DNA of 64,000 nucleotides, from positions 124,001 to 188,000 of the forward strand of contig DAOTHJ010000001.1 of NCBI GenBank assembly GCA_035447605.1. Direction: 5' to 3'. A program made the position numbers and the translations under genes. This document shows positions 34,223 through 43,392 of this stretch, piece after piece (position 1 is the first letter of the stretch; every line of letters begins with the position of its first letter). A model generated the notes under the pieces. It was not told the origin of the DNA. It saw only the letters and a list, made by a program, of their open reading frames with translations, and ran no database searches. The DNA comes from UMGS1668 sp035447605 (GTDB taxonomy: Bacteria > Bacillota > Clostridia > Oscillospirales > Ruminococcaceae).

Positions 34223-35161
34223 ATGAGAGCCTTATTTTATGACAACCGGACGAAGAACGTCTTTTTCCGCAGCGATGCCCCGCTCCCGCAGCCGGAGGAG
34301 GGCGAATCTCTGATCCATATCCGCGTCGCCGCCGTCTGCAGCACGGATAAGGAAATTATAAAAGGATATAAACCGGATTTTCACGGCGTGCTCGGCCATG
34401 AATTTGTCGGCACCGTCGAAACCTCCGGCGACGCCTCTCTGATTGGCAAACGCGTGGTCGGCGAGATCAACGCCGGCTGCGGCGACTGCATCTACTGCAA
34501 AACCGGGCGGGAGAAGCACTGCCTCAGCCGCAGATGCATCGGCATCGCCGATAAGGACGGATGCTTCGCCGACTACATGACAATCCGGACAGGCTGTCTG
34601 CATGTGGTCCCGGACGATATGCCGGACGAGGTCGCCGTCAACACCGAACCTCTGGCCGCCGCCTTTTGCATCCCGGAGCTCGCGCACATCCGGCCTTCCC
34701 AGCCGGCCGCGGTCGTCGGCGACGGCAGGCTCGCCTTTCTCTGCGCGCAGGTGCTCGCCCTGACCGGCGCGGAGGTCGTCATATACGGCCTCTCGCCGGA
34801 AAAGCTGGAAAATTTCCGTCCGTTTGCGCGGATCACCCATGCGCCGGACGAGACCTTTGAAACCGTCGTCGACTGCTCGGGAAGCCCATCCGGTTTCGAT
34901 ACCGCGCGGAAGATCGTCCGCCATGGCGGCCGGATCATCCTTAAGAGCACCTATGCCGGCGATTTTCCGAACAACCTCAGCGACCTCGTCGTCAACGAGA
35001 TCACCGTCGTCGGCAGTCGGTGCGGCCCGTTTCCGCCGGCCCTGCGGCTGATGGAGCGCGGCCTGATCCTTCTGCCCGAAATCCGGCTTTTCCGGCCGGA
35101 GCAGTGGGAGGAGGCGCTCGGCAGCACGGCCTTTAAATCCGGATTTGATTACCGCTTGTGA
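34223..35161 (+). CDS. Zinc-dependent alcohol dehydrogenase-like oxidoreductase (MDR family)
   Basis: A 312-residue medium-chain dehydrogenase/reductase. Catalytic-zinc ligands are seen in VCSTDKEI and GHEFVG, and the structural-zinc motif is CGDCIYCKTGREKHC. The cofactor loop reads VVGDGRLAFL rather than the usual GxGxxG. The protein is about 30 residues shorter than typical members, and the loops around the cofactor domain are compact. It may oxidise a polyol or similar; no substrate is evident. An inverted repeat (35179-35208) follows the stop. Confidence 0.85.
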   Translation: MRALFYDNRTKNVFFRSDAPLPQPEEGESLIHIRVAAVCSTDKEIIKGYKPDFHGVLGHEFVGTVETSGDASLIGKRVVGEINAGCGDCIYCKTGREKHCLSRRCIGIADKDGCFADYMTIRTGCLHVVPDDMPDEVAVNTEPLAAAFCIPELAHIRPSQPAAVVGDGRLAFLCAQVLALTGAEVVIYGLSPEKLENFRPFARITHAPDETFETVVDCSGSPSGFDTARKIVRHGGRIILKSTYAGDFPNNLSDLVVNEITVVGSRCGPFPPALRLMERGLILLPEIRLFRPEQWEEALGSTAFKSGFDYRL

Positions 35162-35241
35162 AACTTGCGTAAATTCTGTTGAAAAATCGCTCGCGATTTT
35201 GACAACAAATCAAAATGATATACAAAAATCGGCTTGGTCTC

Positions 35242-35270
35242 TTGTTTGTATTTATAAAATGGTATATATT
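35242..35270 (+). promoter_or_regulatory. Promoter of the nucleoside importer operon
   Basis: TTGTTT (35242-35247) and TATATT (35265-35270), spacer 17, about 58 bases before the start of the binding-protein gene. I see no purine riboswitch in the short leader. Confidence 0.55.
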
Positions 35271-35327
35271 AATGTTGCAGTTTTTCCGTGTACCCAAAAA
35301 ACATAATTTAAAAAAAGGAGAACGAAT

Positions 35328-36500
35328 ATGAAAAAACTGTTTGCTCTGATTCTTGCACTCGTTATGGTATTCGCCCTTGCTGCCTGCGGCGGCACCACCG
35401 AAGAGGAATCTACTCCGGAGGAGAGCGAGCCCGTTTCCGAAGAAACCCCTTCTGAAGCCGAGCAGCCCGCCGAACCCCTTAAAATTGCGGTCGTCTCCAG
35501 CCCTTCCGGCGTGGACGACGGAAACTTCAACCAGAACATTTATGAAGGCATCGTCAAATTCTGCGAAGACAACGGCAACGCCACCGTCACTCCGGTTCAG
35601 GAGACCACCGGTGACACCTCCGCCGCCCTTCAGGCTGTGGCCGACATCGTCGCCGACTATCCGGTGATCGTCTGCAACGGCTTCCAGTTCTCCGGCATCG
35701 GCGCCATTGCCGCCGAAAACCCCGACACCACCTTCATCCTGATCGATGCGTTCCCGTCCGATGCGACCGGCGCTGAAGTCACGCTTGACAACGTCTATGC
35801 CTGCCAGTACCTTGAGCAGGAAGGCGGGTTCCTCGCCGGCGTCGCCGCCGCGATGACCACCGTCTCCGGCAAGGTCGCTTCCGTCCATGGAGTTGCCTAT
35901 CCTTCCAACGTCAACTATCAGTACGGATTTGAATCCGGCGTCAACTATGCCAATGCCCATTACGGCACCACCGCCCAGGTTGTCGAGATCGCCGCTTACG
36001 GCAGCTCCGACGTCACCGGCGCGGCTGTCGGCGGCAACTATGTCGGCTCCTTCGCCGATCCGGCCACCGGCAAAGTCATCGGCGAGGCCCTGATCGCGGA
36101 AGGCTGCGACATCCTCTATGCCGCTGCCGGCGGCTCCGGAAACGGAGTTCTCACCGCCTGCAAAGAAGCCGGCCTCTGGTTCATCGGCTGCGACTGCGAC
36201 CAGTATGACGACGGCGTCAACGGCGACACCAACGTCGTGCTGACCTCCTCCCTCAAGCGCATGGATACCACCGTCTACGACAGACTCAACGAGTATGTCG
36301 CCGGCACCCTCACCGGCCAGAACGTCTATCTGAGCGCCGTCCAGGGCTACACCGGCATCGTCACTGCGGAAGGCCGTCAGCAGCTCTCCGCCGAAGCGAT
36401 CACCGCTCTGGATGAGTGCTTTGCCAAGATTGTCTCCGGCGAGATTGTCCCCGCCTCCAACTTCAACGGCTATACGCCTGAAGAGTTCCCGGGCCTCTGA
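35328..36500 (+). CDS. BMP-family nucleoside-binding lipoprotein
   Basis: A 390-residue substrate-binding lipoprotein. The signal peptide ends in LAAC (Cys20), followed by a Glu/Ser/Pro-rich tether (residues ~23-50) and a BMP/PnrA-type periplasmic-binding fold (IAVVSSPSGVDDGNFNQNI, DIVADYPVIVCNGFQF, EQEGGFLAGVAAAM). BMP proteins with the two following permeases import purine nucleosides or related compounds. It is the first gene of the operon. Confidence 0.9.
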   Translation: MKKLFALILALVMVFALAACGGTTEEESTPEESEPVSEETPSEAEQPAEPLKIAVVSSPSGVDDGNFNQNIYEGIVKFCEDNGNATVTPVQETTGDTSAALQAVADIVADYPVIVCNGFQFSGIGAIAAENPDTTFILIDAFPSDATGAEVTLDNVYACQYLEQEGGFLAGVAAAMTTVSGKVASVHGVAYPSNVNYQYGFESGVNYANAHYGTTAQVVEIAAYGSSDVTGAAVGGNYVGSFADPATGKVIGEALIAEGCDILYAAAGGSGNGVLTACKEAGLWFIGCDCDQYDDGVNGDTNVVLTSSLKRMDTTVYDRLNEYVAGTLTGQNVYLSAVQGYTGIVTAEGRQQLSAEAITALDECFAKIVSGEIVPASNFNGYTPEEFPGL

Positions 36501-36515
36501 GTTCAAAACAGGCAT

Positions 36516-36552
36516 GGGATACCCCGTGAAAGCGGGGTATCCCTTTTTCCTT
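36516..36552 (+). terminator. Intercistronic terminator after the binding-protein gene
   Basis: A perfect 11-bp stem GGGATACCCCG/CGGGGTATCCC with TTTTTCCTTTTTT. Lying inside the operon, it should make the binding protein more abundant than the ATPase and permeases. Confidence 0.85.
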
Positions 36553-36575
36553 TTTTACAAAACAGGAGGGTGCGC

Positions 36576-38114
36576 ATGGAAGAAAACAGCGAATATATCG
36601 TCGAAATGCGGCACATCACAAAGAAATTTCCCGGCATCGTTGCAAACGACGACATCAGTCTCGGCATTAAAAAAGGAGAGATCTTCGCCTTGCTCGGCGA
36701 AAACGGCGCCGGCAAATCCACGCTGATGAGCATGCTTTTCGGCATGTACGAGCCGGACGAGGGCGAGATCTGGGTCCGCGGAGAAAAGGTGCGCATCACT
36801 TCCCCGCGCTATGCCACTCAGCTCAACATCGGCATGGTGCATCAGCATTTCAAGCTGGTCTCCAACTACACGATCACGGAAAATATCATCCTCGGCCTGG
36901 AGCCGAGAACAAAGGTCGGCATCCTGCCCATCGTGGATACCAAGGGCGCCGATAAAAAAATTGCCGCCCTCTCGAAGCAGTTCGGCCTCGAGGTGGAACC
37001 CACGCAGGTCATTGAGACCGTCAGCGTCTCCACCCAGCAGCGCGTCGAGATTTTGAAAATGCTCTACCGCGAGGCGGAGATTCTGATCTTTGACGAGCCC
37101 ACCGCCGTTCTGACGCCGCAGGAGATCGACTCCCTGCTGGAGATTCTCCGGGAGCTGCGCCGCGGCGGCAAGACCATCATTCTGATTACGCACAAGTTGG
37201 AAGAAATCAAAAGGGTCGCCGACCGCTGCGCGGTGCTCTGCCGCGGCAAGCTCGTCGGCCTGCTGGATGTCGCGTCGACCTCGACCAAGACGATCGCCAG
37301 CCTGATGGTCGGCCACGAAGTCAACTTTGAACTCGAAAAAAGCGCGCCGAATTTCGGAAAAGAAATTCTCTGCGTTTCTCATATGACCGTCAAGAACCGG
37401 GATGGCTTCCCGGTGGTCAGGGATGTCTCCTTCTCCATCCGCGGCGGCGAGATCTTCGCGGTCGCGGGCGTCTCCGGCAACGGGCAGGAGGAGATCGCCG
37501 ACGCCGTCGCCGGCATCATCCCGCTTTCCGACGGCACCCTCACGATGAACGGCGAGGACATCACCCGCCTCGACGTGCGCAGCCGTACCGAGGACGGCAT
37601 GGCCTATATCCCGGAGGACCGCCAAAACACCGGCCTTGTGCTCGATATGAGCCTTGCCGAAAACCTCTCCCTCAAAAATTACTATCAGGAGCCCTACTGC
37701 GTCAAAGGCATCCTCCACCCGGAGGAATTCGATAAGAAAGGCGAGCGCCTGATTGCCGAATACGATATCCGCAGCGGCCAGGGCATCCGCACGCAGGTGC
37801 GCTCGATGAGCGGCGGCAACCAGCAGAAGGCCATCGTCGCCCGCGAAATCGAGATGGATTCCCCGCTGATGATCTTTGTGCAGCCGACCCGCGGCCTTGA
37901 CATCGGCGCCATCGAAAACATCCACCGGCAGATCCTTGCCGAACGTGAGAAGGGCCGCGCGATCCTGCTCATCTCCCTCGAGCTCGACGAGATCATGCAG
38001 CTCGCGGACACCCTCGGCGTCATCTACAACGGCGAACTGCGTAAGACCGCCCCGGCCGACACCATGACCAAGGAAGAGGTCGGACGGTATATGATGGGGG
38101 TGAAGGAAGAATGA
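36576..38114 (+). CDS. Nucleoside ABC transporter ATP-binding protein (two ABC domains)
   Basis: A 512-residue double ATPase. The first domain has Walker A GENGAGKSTLMS and Walker B ILIFDEPTAVL. The second has a degenerate P-loop (GVSGNGQEEIAD), the signature MSGGNQQKAIVARE and VQPTRGLDIGA, the usual asymmetry of RbsA/YufO-type proteins. The start chosen is ATG at 36576, with AGGAGG six bases upstream. The stop overlaps the first permease start. Confidence 0.92.
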   Translation: MEENSEYIVEMRHITKKFPGIVANDDISLGIKKGEIFALLGENGAGKSTLMSMLFGMYEPDEGEIWVRGEKVRITSPRYATQLNIGMVHQHFKLVSNYTITENIILGLEPRTKVGILPIVDTKGADKKIAALSKQFGLEVEPTQVIETVSVSTQQRVEILKMLYREAEILIFDEPTAVLTPQEIDSLLEILRELRRGGKTIILITHKLEEIKRVADRCAVLCRGKLVGLLDVASTSTKTIASLMVGHEVNFELEKSAPNFGKEILCVSHMTVKNRDGFPVVRDVSFSIRGGEIFAVAGVSGNGQEEIADAVAGIIPLSDGTLTMNGEDITRLDVRSRTEDGMAYIPEDRQNTGLVLDMSLAENLSLKNYYQEPYCVKGILHPEEFDKKGERLIAEYDIRSGQGIRTQVRSMSGGNQQKAIVAREIEMDSPLMIFVQPTRGLDIGAIENIHRQILAEREKGRAILLISLELDEIMQLADTLGVIYNGELRKTAPADTMTKEEVGRYMMGVKEE

Positions 38115-39271
38115 AACGCATCGGAACCGCGCTGCGGAAGGCCTTCGTCTTTTTGCTCGGCGACGAAAAACGCCAGAGAATCAGCATTCCGCTGTTTTCC
38201 ATCCTGATCAGCCTCATCGTCGGCGCCGTCGTTTATCTGATTTTAGAGGTCAGCCCGTGGGATGCCCTGCTGAGCTACCTGCGCGGCTGCGGGCTGTGGC
38301 CGAAGCTCAAATATGCGGGCAGCAAGAGCATCTTCACCGATTTCATGAGCTTCCTTGACGCATGGACGCCGATGATCTTTGCCGCGCTGGCCGTCGCCGT
38401 GGCCGCCAAGGCGGGCCTCTTCAACATCGGCGTATCGGGCCAGATGTTGATCTCCGGCTTCATCGCCACGGTGCTGGTCGGTTACAGCGCGCTGCCGGCC
38501 TACCTCGCGAAGCCTATTGTCCTGGTCATTGGCCTCATCGTGGGCGCGGCCGCCGGCTCCATCATCGGCCTGCTCAAATACAGGTTCAACATCAACGAGG
38601 TCGTCTCGGCCATCATGCTCAATTACATTTTCAACTACGTCATCAGCTTTTTCATTTATTATAAATATGTCGATCCGGTCTCCCGTCAGTCAAAGTATGT
38701 GACCGACGCCTCCCGCCTGACGCTGCAAAACGTGGCTATCGGCGATATCAAGACCGTGCTTCCGCTGGCCTTTCCGCTCGCCGTGCTCATGGCGTTCGCC
38801 GTCCGCTTCTTCCTGAGCCGCACAAAAACCGGTTTTGAGATGAAGACCGTCGGCCTCAACCGAAAGGCCGCCAAATTTGCCGGCATCCACGTCGGCAAAA
38901 GCATCGTGCTCGCCATGACGCTCTCCGGCGCGCTCTCCGGGCTCGCCGGCGTCTCCTACTATCTTGGATACTTCAGCTCCATTCAGCCGAGGGTGCTGAT
39001 TTCCACCGGATTCGACGCCATTGCGGTCTCCCTGCTCGGCAACTCCGATCCGGTCGGCATTCTCGCCTCCTCCTTCCTGATCACTATTCTCTCGAAGGGC
39101 AGCACCTACATGAGCTCCTCCGTCGGCGTCGATCAGGATATCGCCTCCCTGATCATCGGCATCATCCTGCTGTTCTCCGCCTGCGGCGCATTCATCCGCT
39201 ACCGCTGGACAAAAGAGAAGGAACGGCTTGACGAGGCTTCCGGAAAAGCGGAAAGGAGCGAACGCGTATGA
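38111..39271 (+). CDS. Nucleoside ABC transporter permease 1
   Basis: A 386-residue permease of the branched-chain/ribose type, with about nine membrane helices and the conserved block GFEMKTVGLNRKAAKFAGIHV, close to the EAA-like loop that contacts the ATPase. ATG overlaps the ATPase stop (ATGA). The C-terminal tail is cytoplasmic and charged. Confidence 0.9.
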   Translation: MKRIGTALRKAFVFLLGDEKRQRISIPLFSILISLIVGAVVYLILEVSPWDALLSYLRGCGLWPKLKYAGSKSIFTDFMSFLDAWTPMIFAALAVAVAAKAGLFNIGVSGQMLISGFIATVLVGYSALPAYLAKPIVLVIGLIVGAAAGSIIGLLKYRFNINEVVSAIMLNYIFNYVISFFIYYKYVDPVSRQSKYVTDASRLTLQNVAIGDIKTVLPLAFPLAVLMAFAVRFFLSRTKTGFEMKTVGLNRKAAKFAGIHVGKSIVLAMTLSGALSGLAGVSYYLGYFSSIQPRVLISTGFDAIAVSLLGNSDPVGILASSFLITILSKGSTYMSSSVGVDQDIASLIIGIILLFSACGAFIRYRWTKEKERLDEASGKAERSERV

Positions 39272-40227
39272 ATACGATCATCACCGATGGGCTTGCCTTT
39301 GCGCTTCCTCTCTTCATCATGGCGATCGGCGGCATTTACAGCGAACGCAGCGGCATCACAAACCTTGCGGTCGAGGGCTTTCAGGGCTTTGGCGCGTTTA
39401 TCGGCGCCCTTGTGGTCACGCTCGCCGCGGGTGTCTTTCCGAGCGGCTCGACCGGCACGATGTTTGCGGCGATGCTGTTTTCCGCCGTCGGAGGCGCGCT
39501 CTTCGCCGTCATCCATGCGATTCTCTGCGTTAACTTCAAGGCCAATCAGGTGATCTCCGGTGTCGTTATCAATATTCTTGCGATGGCGCTGACCGGCTTC
39601 CTGACTTCCCAGATCAACGGCGCGCTGACCGGCGCATTTACGGATAAATTCCAACTCGGTGCCTGCAACCGGCTGACCTGGGAGGCCGCGAGCGAGATTC
39701 CGATCCTCGGCGGTTTCTTCACCAACATCTATCCGTTCGAGTTCGTCATCCTCCTCGTCGCGCTGATCGCCTATTATGTGCTTTATAAAACGCCGTTCGG
39801 TCTGCGGCTCCGTGCCTGCGGCGACAACCCGCACGCGGTCGACGCGGCCGGCGCAAATGTTTCAAAGATTCGCTTCCTTGCGGTGATGCTCTCCGGCGGG
39901 CTCTGCGGCATCGGCGGCATCTGCTTCGCCTACTCGATCTCCACCTGCTTCAGTTCGAGCATCTACATGGGCTACGGCTACCTTGCCATCGCCGCCCTGA
40001 TCTTCGGAAACTGGAAGATCCTGCCGACCTTCGGCGCCTGCCTGCTCTTTGGCTTCGCACGCAGCGGCGGCTACAAGCTGGTGCAGATCCTCGGTTTGCA
40101 GAGCATGTTCTCCGACCTCATCATGACGCTGCCCTACGTCGTCACGCTGCTGCTGCTGGTCTTCTTCTCCGGCAACAACCGCGCACCGCGGGCTCTGGGC
40201 GAGATTTACGACAAGGGAAAACGGTAA
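39268..40227 (+). CDS. Nucleoside ABC transporter permease 2
   Basis: A 319-residue permease of the NupQ/YufQ type. It opens with a helix and the motif YSERSGITNLAVEGFQGFGAF found in this second permease, and has the coupling block GLRLRACGDNPHAVDAAGANV. ATG overlaps the preceding stop. It completes the importer: binding lipoprotein, double ATPase and two permeases. Confidence 0.9.
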   Translation: MNTIITDGLAFALPLFIMAIGGIYSERSGITNLAVEGFQGFGAFIGALVVTLAAGVFPSGSTGTMFAAMLFSAVGGALFAVIHAILCVNFKANQVISGVVINILAMALTGFLTSQINGALTGAFTDKFQLGACNRLTWEAASEIPILGGFFTNIYPFEFVILLVALIAYYVLYKTPFGLRLRACGDNPHAVDAAGANVSKIRFLAVMLSGGLCGIGGICFAYSISTCFSSSIYMGYGYLAIAALIFGNWKILPTFGACLLFGFARSGGYKLVQILGLQSMFSDLIMTLPYVVTLLLLVFFSGNNRAPRALGEIYDKGKR

Positions 40228-40560
40228 GCGATCCCCTTCCCGGGCTCCTGCCGCAGAAAAAACGTTTTGCGGCACCAAGCAATTTCTTTGCTTTCGGAAA
40301 AGGCTGCATCCGGACACGGATACGCAAAAGAGGGTCTGTTAGCAAAAGCCTGCCGCCGGTGGGAAACGTTAGCGGACGGCCGTCTTACGGAAAATAAGAG
40401 CGTTTCACGGCGCCGGATATCCGGTTCTCAGACGGATACGCAAAATAAGGTCAGATTATACATGACCTTGGAAGAGCAAAAGCGGCCCGAAAAACTCCCG
40501 TTTGCCGCTCCAGAAAATCCGATATTACTCTAAAATCGCACCCGAAAATGATTGTTTCCA
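40228..40560. other. Intergenic region downstream of the importer, outside the island
   Basis: No gene seen. It contains a hairpin TGCCGCA/TTGCGGCA (~40249-40275), probably the operon's end, and a 14-base direct repeat ACGGATACGCAAAA at 40316-40329 and 40432-40445, 116 bases apart. A loose AGCGGC/GCCGCT pair lies at 40481-40508. Confidence 0.5.
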
Positions 40561-40562
40561 TC

Positions 40563-40608
40563 AAAAAAGCCTCCGTTCCATTTATGGGGATGCTCATAAG
40601 AAAGTATT
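40563..40608 (+). repeat. Left terminal inverted repeat of the island
   Basis: Begins AAAAAAGCCTCCGTTCC and ends TCATAAGAAAGTATT. The reverse complement of 53078-53122 reads AAAAAAGCCTCTGTTCC and TCATAAGACAGTATT, so both blocks match with one difference each and a 1-base length difference in between. A TTCCTGTAAGAT dodecamer at 40607-40618 recurs in direct orientation at 53061-53072. Confidence 0.75.
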
Positions 40609-40651
40609 CCTGTAAGATTATTTCGGGTATCTGTCAGATGGGATTGAAGAA

Positions 40652-40696
40652 AACCAGCTGTGTGTAGTTAATATAACTGCACACAGCTGGTTTTTC
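40652..40696 (+). terminator. Strong hairpin at the left end of the island
   Basis: AACCAGCTGTGTG pairs with CACACAGCTGGTT, followed by TTT-C-GTTTT. It probably insulates the island operon from outside transcription. Confidence 0.7.
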
Positions 40697-40794
40697 GTTT
40701 TGCCTTTTTCAGCACCTTAGCAAGCAAGGTAAGAGATAGACTCAAAGAAAAGAGGTCACGCATAAAAAATGACATAAGTAATACTAAAAAAGTC

Positions 40795-40823
40795 TTGACA
40801 GCATCAGGTTTTTATGTTATTCT
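40795..40823 (+). promoter_or_regulatory. Promoter of the restriction-modification operon
   Basis: A perfect TTGACA (40795-40800) and TATTCT (40818-40823), spacer 17. It is the only strong promoter seen ahead of the cargo genes. Confidence 0.72.
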
Positions 40824-40829
40824 GTATGC

Positions 40830-40971
40830 AGAACAAGAAAATGCCGCCAAAAGCAGCGGCAACTGCTTATGACGGCACCCTCATTGATATGCTAATAACC
40901 TAATGGCATGATAGCAAAAACCGGCCGTTTTGTCAATGAGGCTTGTTACTTTCTATGAAAGGAGAGCTATC
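40830..40971 (+). promoter_or_regulatory. Structured leader with a possible 20-codon upstream reading frame
   Basis: The leader contains two nested structures: an imperfect 14-bp stem between GCCGCCAAAAGCAG (~40844) and CTGCTTATGACGGC (~40863), and a perfect 9-bp stem CCTCATTGA (40879-40887)/TCAATGAGG (40933-40941). A 20-codon frame runs from ATG 40841 to TAA 40901 through both (MPPKAAATAYDGTLIDMLIT), but its ribosome site is weak. Control of the operon by this leader is inference. Confidence 0.45.
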
Positions 40972-41175
40972 ATGCGTTTCTATGTAAACAAAAATGCGCA
41001 GCAAAACGGTGATCACGAAGTACATCGCGCAACTTGCAGTTGGCTGCCTGATGCTGAGAATCGTCTGTATCTGGGCGATTTCGTAACATCCCAAGAGGCT
41101 GTTCGGGAAGCCAGAAAATACTACAACCGCGTTGACGGTTGCGCCTACTGCTGCCCGGAATCCCACACTTCCTAA
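40972..41175 (+). CDS. Small conserved protein at the head of the type I R-M operon
   Basis: A 67-residue protein (MRFYVNKNAQQNGDHEVHRA, then SWLPDAENRLYLGDF, ending VDGCAYCCPESHTS). The C-terminal CAYCC and HEVHRATCSW segments look like potential metal ligands. Similar short proteins occur in front of type I R-M loci in clostridia, by my recollection; there is no known function. GGAGAGC lies eight bases before ATG 40972. A GC-rich hairpin without T run (41184-41212) separates it from the next gene. Confidence 0.7.
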   Translation: MRFYVNKNAQQNGDHEVHRATCSWLPDAENRLYLGDFVTSQEAVREARKYYNRVDGCAYCCPESHTS

Positions 41176-41233
41176 TGCGCAATCAGCCCGCCCGTATTTT
41201 GCGGGCGGGCTGAAATTCCATAAGGAGTATTTT

Positions 41234-41830
41234 ATGGATAACAAAAAATTATCCCTGATCGCGGACGTGCAATGCGGGCTTGTGTTGAGCCGCAAAGAAG
41301 CTAAAAATCCAAGATCAGTCAAGGAAAAATACAAACGGTTGAATCTTCGTTCTCTTGGCGAAGACGGGCACTTGGAAATTGGAGAATTGGATGATTTCTG
41401 TTCTTCTGAGCCGTTGGAGAAATCAATTCTGACGCAGCCGGGAGATGTGGTAGTACGCCTCTTTGCGCCAATTCTTCCTGTGGAAACAAGTGCAGATGAA
41501 TCCGGCTTCGTTATTCCCTCACAGTTGGCTGTGATACGAATTAAAAACAAGAAACTGATACTGCCTGGGTATCTGAGGTGGTATTTATCAACCCCCGCTA
41601 TTTCTGAAAAGCTGCTCTTGCAGGACGGTTCACAGCTTCAGCGTGCAATAAAAATTGGGGCGCTTTCTGACGTACTGATTCCAATTCCGCCGATTGAAAA
41701 GCAACTGCTGATTAAAAAAATATGTGAGACTGTATTTTTGCGCGAACGGCTTTATCAAGAGCTGGTTCAGCAGGAAAACAAATATGCAAACGGGCAAATT
41801 CAAAAAATAATCGGAGGCACAGCAGAATGA
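41234..41830 (+). CDS. Half-size HsdS-like protein (single target-recognition domain)
   Basis: A 198-residue protein resembling one half of a type I specificity subunit: a single target recognition-like domain with the PGDVVVRLF and LPGYLRWYLSTPAISEKLL landmarks, then the coiled-coil start IPPIEKQLLIKKICETVFLR. Full HsdS proteins have two such units. It may assemble as a dimer, modulate the main HsdS, or be a remnant. RBS AAGGAG precedes ATG 41234; the stop overlaps hsdM (ATGA). Confidence 0.75.
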   Translation: MDNKKLSLIADVQCGLVLSRKEAKNPRSVKEKYKRLNLRSLGEDGHLEIGELDDFCSSEPLEKSILTQPGDVVVRLFAPILPVETSADESGFVIPSQLAVIRIKNKKLILPGYLRWYLSTPAISEKLLLQDGSQLQRAIKIGALSDVLIPIPPIEKQLLIKKICETVFLRERLYQELVQQENKYANGQIQKIIGGTAE

Positions 41831-43392
41831 GTACATCCAAAAAAGATATCGAAAATGCCTTGATGCGCGGTGCAGACTCACTGCGCGATACGATCGATGC
41901 GGCAAACTATAAAGACTACGTCCTCCCGCTGATGTTTATCAAGTATCTAAGCGATACGTATGCAGAAAAGGTCGAAGAGCTCGAGAAAGAATACGAAGGT
42001 GTCAGGCTGGAGCGACAAAAGCGATACCTGCCTTTTACCGTTGCGCAGGATTGCTCTTTCACTTCGCTGTACGAACAGCGGTATTCGGATAAAATCGGCG
42101 AACTTATCAACATGGCCATGCGGCAAATTGAAAACGACAACGACCAGCAGCTTGCCGGAGTCCTAAATACGACGGACTATAACAGCGAAAATGCGTTGGG
42201 GACAAGGGAGCACAAAAACGCAATTCTCAGAGAACTGCTTGAAGATTTGTATCCGTTGGATTTGCGCCCTTCCCAAATCGAAATCAAGGAAGGTCAGGTA
42301 CCGGCCGACGTCATCGGCGACGCTTACGAATACATGATCGGCCAGTTTGCCAGCATGGCAGGCAAGAAGGCTGGCTCCTTCTATACGCCGGCAGCCGTAT
42401 CGGAAGTAATGGCGCGGATTGTCGCTGTAAAGCCCGGCGATCGTCTGTATGACCCCACCTGCGGCTCTGGTTCGCTTCTGATCAAATCTGCAAAGCAGGC
42501 TCGGTCCAAGCAGATATCCATCTATGGCCAGGAGGTCAACGGTTCTTCCGTAGCCATGGCGAAGATGAACATGTATATTCACGAGATCAGCGATGCAAAG
42601 ATCGCCTGGGGTGACACACTGGCAAACCCCATGTTCAAGGATGACGATGGGAACCTGCTTACTTTTGACGCCATTGTCGCCAATATGCCCTTTTCAAAAG
42701 ACAAATGGGCAGCAGGCTTCAATCCGGGCGGTGAATCAAGCGGAAAAGGCAAGAAAGAATTCAAAATGGAGGCTACGCTGGACAAGTACCACCGCTTTGA
42801 CTGGGGTGTGCCGCCGGCGAGCAAGGGCGACTGGGCTTTCTTGCTTCACATGATAGCGAGCCTCGCCGTCGGCGGACGCATTGCGGCTGTCGCACCGCAT
42901 GGCGTGCTCTTCCGCGGCGCAGCCGAAGGCCGAATCCGTCAACGGGTGGTTGATGAGAATCTTCTGGATGCCGTGATCGGCCTGCCGGAAAATCTTTTCT
43001 ACGGTACCAGCATCCCTGCCTGCATTTTGGTTTTCAAAAAAGGCCGGCAGAACACAGACGTCTGCTTCATCGATGCCAGCAAAAAGGATGAAAACGGAAA
43101 CCTTCGGTATGTAAAAGCATCCAATCAGAATGAGCTGGGAACCAAGAATATCGAAGACATTATAACCGCCTATCAGAACCGTGTGGATGTGGACAAATTC
43201 GTTCATGTGGCGACAAGAGACGAGATCATCCAAAACGACTATAACCTGAATATTCCCCGTTATGTGGACACCTTCGAAGAGGAAGAGCTTGTCGACATTG
43301 ATGAAGTCCAGCAAAACATCGCACGACTGAAAGTGGAAATTGCTGAAGCTGAAAAACAGATGGACGCCTACCTGAAGGAGCTTGGCTTATGA
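41827..43392 (+). CDS. hsdM: Type I restriction-modification DNA methyltransferase subunit
   Basis: A 521-residue N6-adenine methyltransferase. The HsdM N-terminal helical domain (DYVLPLMFIKYLSDTYAEKV) is followed by GSFYTPAAVSEVMARI, the S-adenosylmethionine motif DPTCGSGSLLIKSAKQ, and a motif IV that reads NMPFSKDKW where NPPF is the norm. It is reminiscent of the type IC (EcoR124-like) group. It modifies target adenines and, with HsdS and HsdR, forms the restriction complex. Confidence 0.93.
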   Translation: MSTSKKDIENALMRGADSLRDTIDAANYKDYVLPLMFIKYLSDTYAEKVEELEKEYEGVRLERQKRYLPFTVAQDCSFTSLYEQRYSDKIGELINMAMRQIENDNDQQLAGVLNTTDYNSENALGTREHKNAILRELLEDLYPLDLRPSQIEIKEGQVPADVIGDAYEYMIGQFASMAGKKAGSFYTPAAVSEVMARIVAVKPGDRLYDPTCGSGSLLIKSAKQARSKQISIYGQEVNGSSVAMAKMNMYIHEISDAKIAWGDTLANPMFKDDDGNLLTFDAIVANMPFSKDKWAAGFNPGGESSGKGKKEFKMEATLDKYHRFDWGVPPASKGDWAFLLHMIASLAVGGRIAAVAPHGVLFRGAAEGRIRQRVVDENLLDAVIGLPENLFYGTSIPACILVFKKGRQNTDVCFIDASKKDENGNLRYVKASNQNELGTKNIEDIITAYQNRVDVDKFVHVATRDEIIQNDYNLNIPRYVDTFEEEELVDIDEVQQNIARLKVEIAEAEKQMDAYLKELGL

